The notes beneath the pieces were generated by a model. It worked only from the letters and a program-made list of their open reading frames with translations, was not told the DNA's origin and searched no databases. Positions 61,551-64,000 of a stretch of 64,000 nucleotides of DNA are shown here, in pieces (the stretch's first letter is position 1; every line of letters begins with the position of its first letter). The DNA is from Megascapheus bottae (taxonomy: Eukaryota; Chordata; Mammalia; Rodentia; Geomyidae). Made by a program: the position numbers and the translations under genes. Location of the stretch: positions 40,529,001 to 40,593,000 of the forward strand of contig JANJXV010000016.1 of NCBI GenBank assembly GCA_024803745.1, given 5' to 3'.

Positions 61551-61700
61551 TTATTTCCTCATGGATCCTGCCAAATCCTTCTTGTTTAAAGCGCTATCAC
61601 ATGACAATTTTGTCACAACCTTTTCCTTGGCTTCGTTGACATCCACCTCTTCACTCTCGTCATCTTCCATCTTTCCCTTCTTACCTTCCTTTACCCTGTT
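61551..61700 (-). pseudogene. Possible Lys/Glu-rich coding remnant, unidentified
   Basis: Between a stop at 61701-61703 and one at 61551-61553, the minus strand is open for 49 codons. It encodes a charged stretch (KEGKKGKMEDDESEEVDV, then NEAKEKVVTK) of the kind seen in nuclear proteins. Further minus-strand pieces upstream (to about 62026) are Lys-rich but broken by stops and an AAAAC run. It may be a decayed retrocopy or a chance product of a pyrimidine-rich plus strand. I do not recognise a parent. Confidence 0.2.
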
Positions 61701-61888
61701 CTAATCTTCCATGTCTGGTCACATTCATGAGGTCTTACAGTCGCATTTCTTTGGTTTCCAGCGTTTCTCACAATGTACTCGTTACACCTTCCTCTTGACT
61801 ACAGCTAGCTGCTGTCAGTAACTGCTGGTTTTCTTGGCCTGTATGATTTGTGTCCTGTCATAGTCTCCTTCATGAGAAAAAGTTGTTT

Positions 61889-61913
61889 TTTGTGTTTTGT
61901 TTTGTTTTGTTTT
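61889..61913 (+). repeat. (GTTTT)n repeat
   Basis: About five GTTTT units ending at 'gttttcc'. Confidence 0.8.
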
Positions 61914-63654
61914 CCTTCTTGAGGGCCTTCTATACGGCATGGTAATACTTTGTCACTAGAACATAAATCTGGAAGCCCCCTCTTATCTTTTTTCATGTAT
62001 CTGCTGGTCACTGTCAAAGCCAACATTATTCTTTGTATTACTATCAGATTTTGACCATTTAGTAAAGAGAATTAGGTGGATTAAGAAACAAGACTGGTCT
62101 AGTTAGGGAGACAAAAGTAACTGATAATAGAAGGAAAAATAAGAATTATCAGGTTGATAAATATGAGAACTGTATCCCAACAGAAGAGGCACTGGGAATA
62201 AAGAAAGACTTGTCGATACCCCAAACCCCTAGAGAAGACAAACGACTTAGAACAAACCAGCCTTTACACATTCCACCAAAGTCAAAGTTGTCAGCAGTGA
62301 GAGTAACTGGCTTCAGGGCAGACCATGAATCTCAGTGGAATGAGAAGATGTTGTTAAATAGGCAGCAATTATAATGATCTATGTAAGCATTTATTAAGAC
62401 AAGATCTGAGGACATATATTATCCAGGATCACCAGGAGTTTCAAATATGTAATTTGTAGTTTTAACTTTGATTATACATTTTGAGGCACTCTGATGCCCC
62501 AACTTGTATCCATCCATTGACATGTAATTTCAGCCACTGCAATTGTGATAGTGATTAAAATGACAAAATCTCCCAGTAATACTACCTTAATCACCACACT
62601 GGAAACGCTGTCTGAAAAATAAGAGGCATAAAAACCAAGCAAACCCAGTCAAGGTCATGTGGAAAGGCACAAAAAATGTCTCAAAGAAATCTAGTCAAAA
62701 AGACAATCGGGAGGAGAATTGTTTCACTCTCTTCTGCATGGCAGACTGAGCTCAGAAATTTGAGAGAATAGGAAGGAACCAGAAAAATAAAGACCTAACA
62801 GGGGTCATTTACTTTCAGCCAAGCTTTAATCATTAAATTAATACCTAGAATTTCGATTGTAATTGATTTATAATTATATTTCTTCATCAGTTTGCAATTA
62901 AATTTATTGTTTTGTTTTATGCCAATTGTACCTGTGAATTTAATCTATGCACTCTGTGACACCGTCACTATTTCCTTAGATTTCTAGGAAGTTATTTTTC
63001 AACAGAATTTTAAAATTGTTTATCTCTAGAATTGAAGATTAACAATAAAACTTCCGACAGGGTTTAAATGAATTGAAAAAATTGACAAATAGCCTGAAAG
63101 GATGAGTCCATAAGTAGTATCTATAGGATTTGTTAACTAACCTTCCATTTTTATTGACTAGTCACATACACCCTAAAAAATCTATTCTAAAAGTATTAAT
63201 TTTTAAAAGTTGAAATTCATCATTAGAATGGATGTTATGTTTTCTGCCATCTAGTTCCTCCAGTCATGTTTTAATGATTAGCATAAATAGTCAATAACTT
63301 CTTCATTTAATGATGGCATTTGGCTTTGGCATTCATTGATTCTGTTTTGATGTCTACATTGTTTTCTTCCTACTCTCATGTTTGCTGAATTGATTCCCAG
63401 CAAATCTATGGTTAGAGGGTCTTCCCTTCCTGTGTTCCATATTCATTTCCCTGAATGAGCCAACTTCAGGACTTCTTTAAATTAATTACTAGAATGGATA
63501 TGTATGTTGCCCAATGCCCACTGAATATTTGGGCTTCATTTTTGGAATTCCTGACATTGAAAACCTAAAAAAAAAAGCAGCAGCAGTCAGACTGACCTGA
63601 CAAAACAAGGATTTTAACAGACCCTAGATCTTTTCTTAGCTCAGATTTTGTCTG
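61914..63654. other. AT-rich unique sequence, nothing recognised
   Basis: No repeat family, RNA gene or exon is recognised. Confidence 0.4.
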
Positions 63655-64000
63655 GATAATGTATAGAGGGGTTACAGTTACATTCACCAAATAATAGGTG
63701 CATTACTTCTTACACATCGATACCACTTCTCATGTTTTTGGCCCCATCTCCCTCCCTCATCTTCTTTTCCCCCCTTCCCTTTCCTATTTCATAGAGACAA
63801 AACTTATATACAATATACCAGATAACAAAGACAGATACAGTAACAATATGAGATTAAAAGTAAGAGAAAATTAAAAAAAGAAGAGAAATAACATAGAACA
63901 TTAAGAACAACAATCACACAAGATAAAGCTCTTGTGTCCATATCCTGGAGATCCTTTCATTTAGTCTCATCCTATGTGACCTTATGTATCTGGGTTTTGA
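63655..64000 (-). mobile_element. L1 3' UTR, continues past the window
   Basis: The reversed 3' terminus ('ggggttacagttacattcac', 'caaataataggtgcattact'), C-rich part ('cccccttccct') and distal 3' UTR ('atataccagataacaaagac', 'tcctggagatcctttcattt') parallel the reverse of 49250-49640. The A tail is lost. The remainder, perhaps with ORF2, lies beyond the right edge. Confidence 0.8.

Noticed and set aside
1..64000. CRISPR array, bacterial operon, phage or defence system
   Set aside because: No regularly spaced repeats, no dense coding and no ribosome binding sites; repeat content is that of a rodent genome.

Overview
The window is vertebrate nuclear DNA, most likely from a rodent of the superfamily Geomyoidea (kangaroo rats, pocket mice, pocket gophers). 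The argument is the repeat content. Several insertions are two-part SINEs whose left half looks like a tRNA-Ala/ID element and whose right half is the 'Geo' unit; this IDL-Geo structure is known from Geomyoidea. Older B1 (7SL-derived) monomers, B1-dID chimeras, MIR copies, a MER5-like hAT fragment and L1 3' ends complete a typical rodent background. No prokaryotic gene organisation, ribosome binding site or operon is present, and genus cannot be decided from the sequence alone.

I find no intact protein-coding gene. The open frames are short (mostly under 140 codons), lack family motifs and often arise inside repeats: dinucleotide tracts, the TTCC tract, SINEs, L1. Two kinds of genuine former coding sequence are visible. 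One is a decayed C2H2 zinc-finger pseudogene (about 8600-9245), split by a later L1 3'-end insertion. The other is L1 ORF2 remnants (46880-47470 minus, 48672-49200 plus, 52500-52620 plus, 60475-60855 minus). Two splice-bounded exon candidates (5109-5210 and 34139-34230) and a Lys/Glu-rich minus-strand open stretch (61551-61700) are flagged with low confidence.

Layout: 1-5 kb holds a B1, a MIR, and a MER5-like element carrying a nested Geo SINE, then a TG repeat. 5-13 kb holds L1 3' ends, IDL-Geo and B1-dID SINEs and the zinc-finger pseudogene. 13-27 kb is mostly AT-rich unique sequence with B1, B1-dID and IDL-Geo copies. 27-33 kb holds a B1-Geo composite SINE, a long TTCC tract, L1 3' ends and a MIR. 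33.5-34.7 kb is a GC-richer block. 37-44 kb holds a second B1-Geo SINE with a CA/CG tail, more IDL-Geo copies, an L1 3' end and a purine tract. 46-53 kb is the L1-richest part. 53-64 kb is largely unique sequence with an old L1 ORF2 fragment and an L1 3' end running off the right edge.

The window therefore looks like intergenic or intronic DNA. Its best content is repeat biology: young IDL-Geo copies with target-site duplications and, in the clearest copy, recognisable pol III boxes; a chimeric SINE joining a 7SL-type head to the Geo tail; nested insertions that give relative ages; and a probable 5'-inverted L1.
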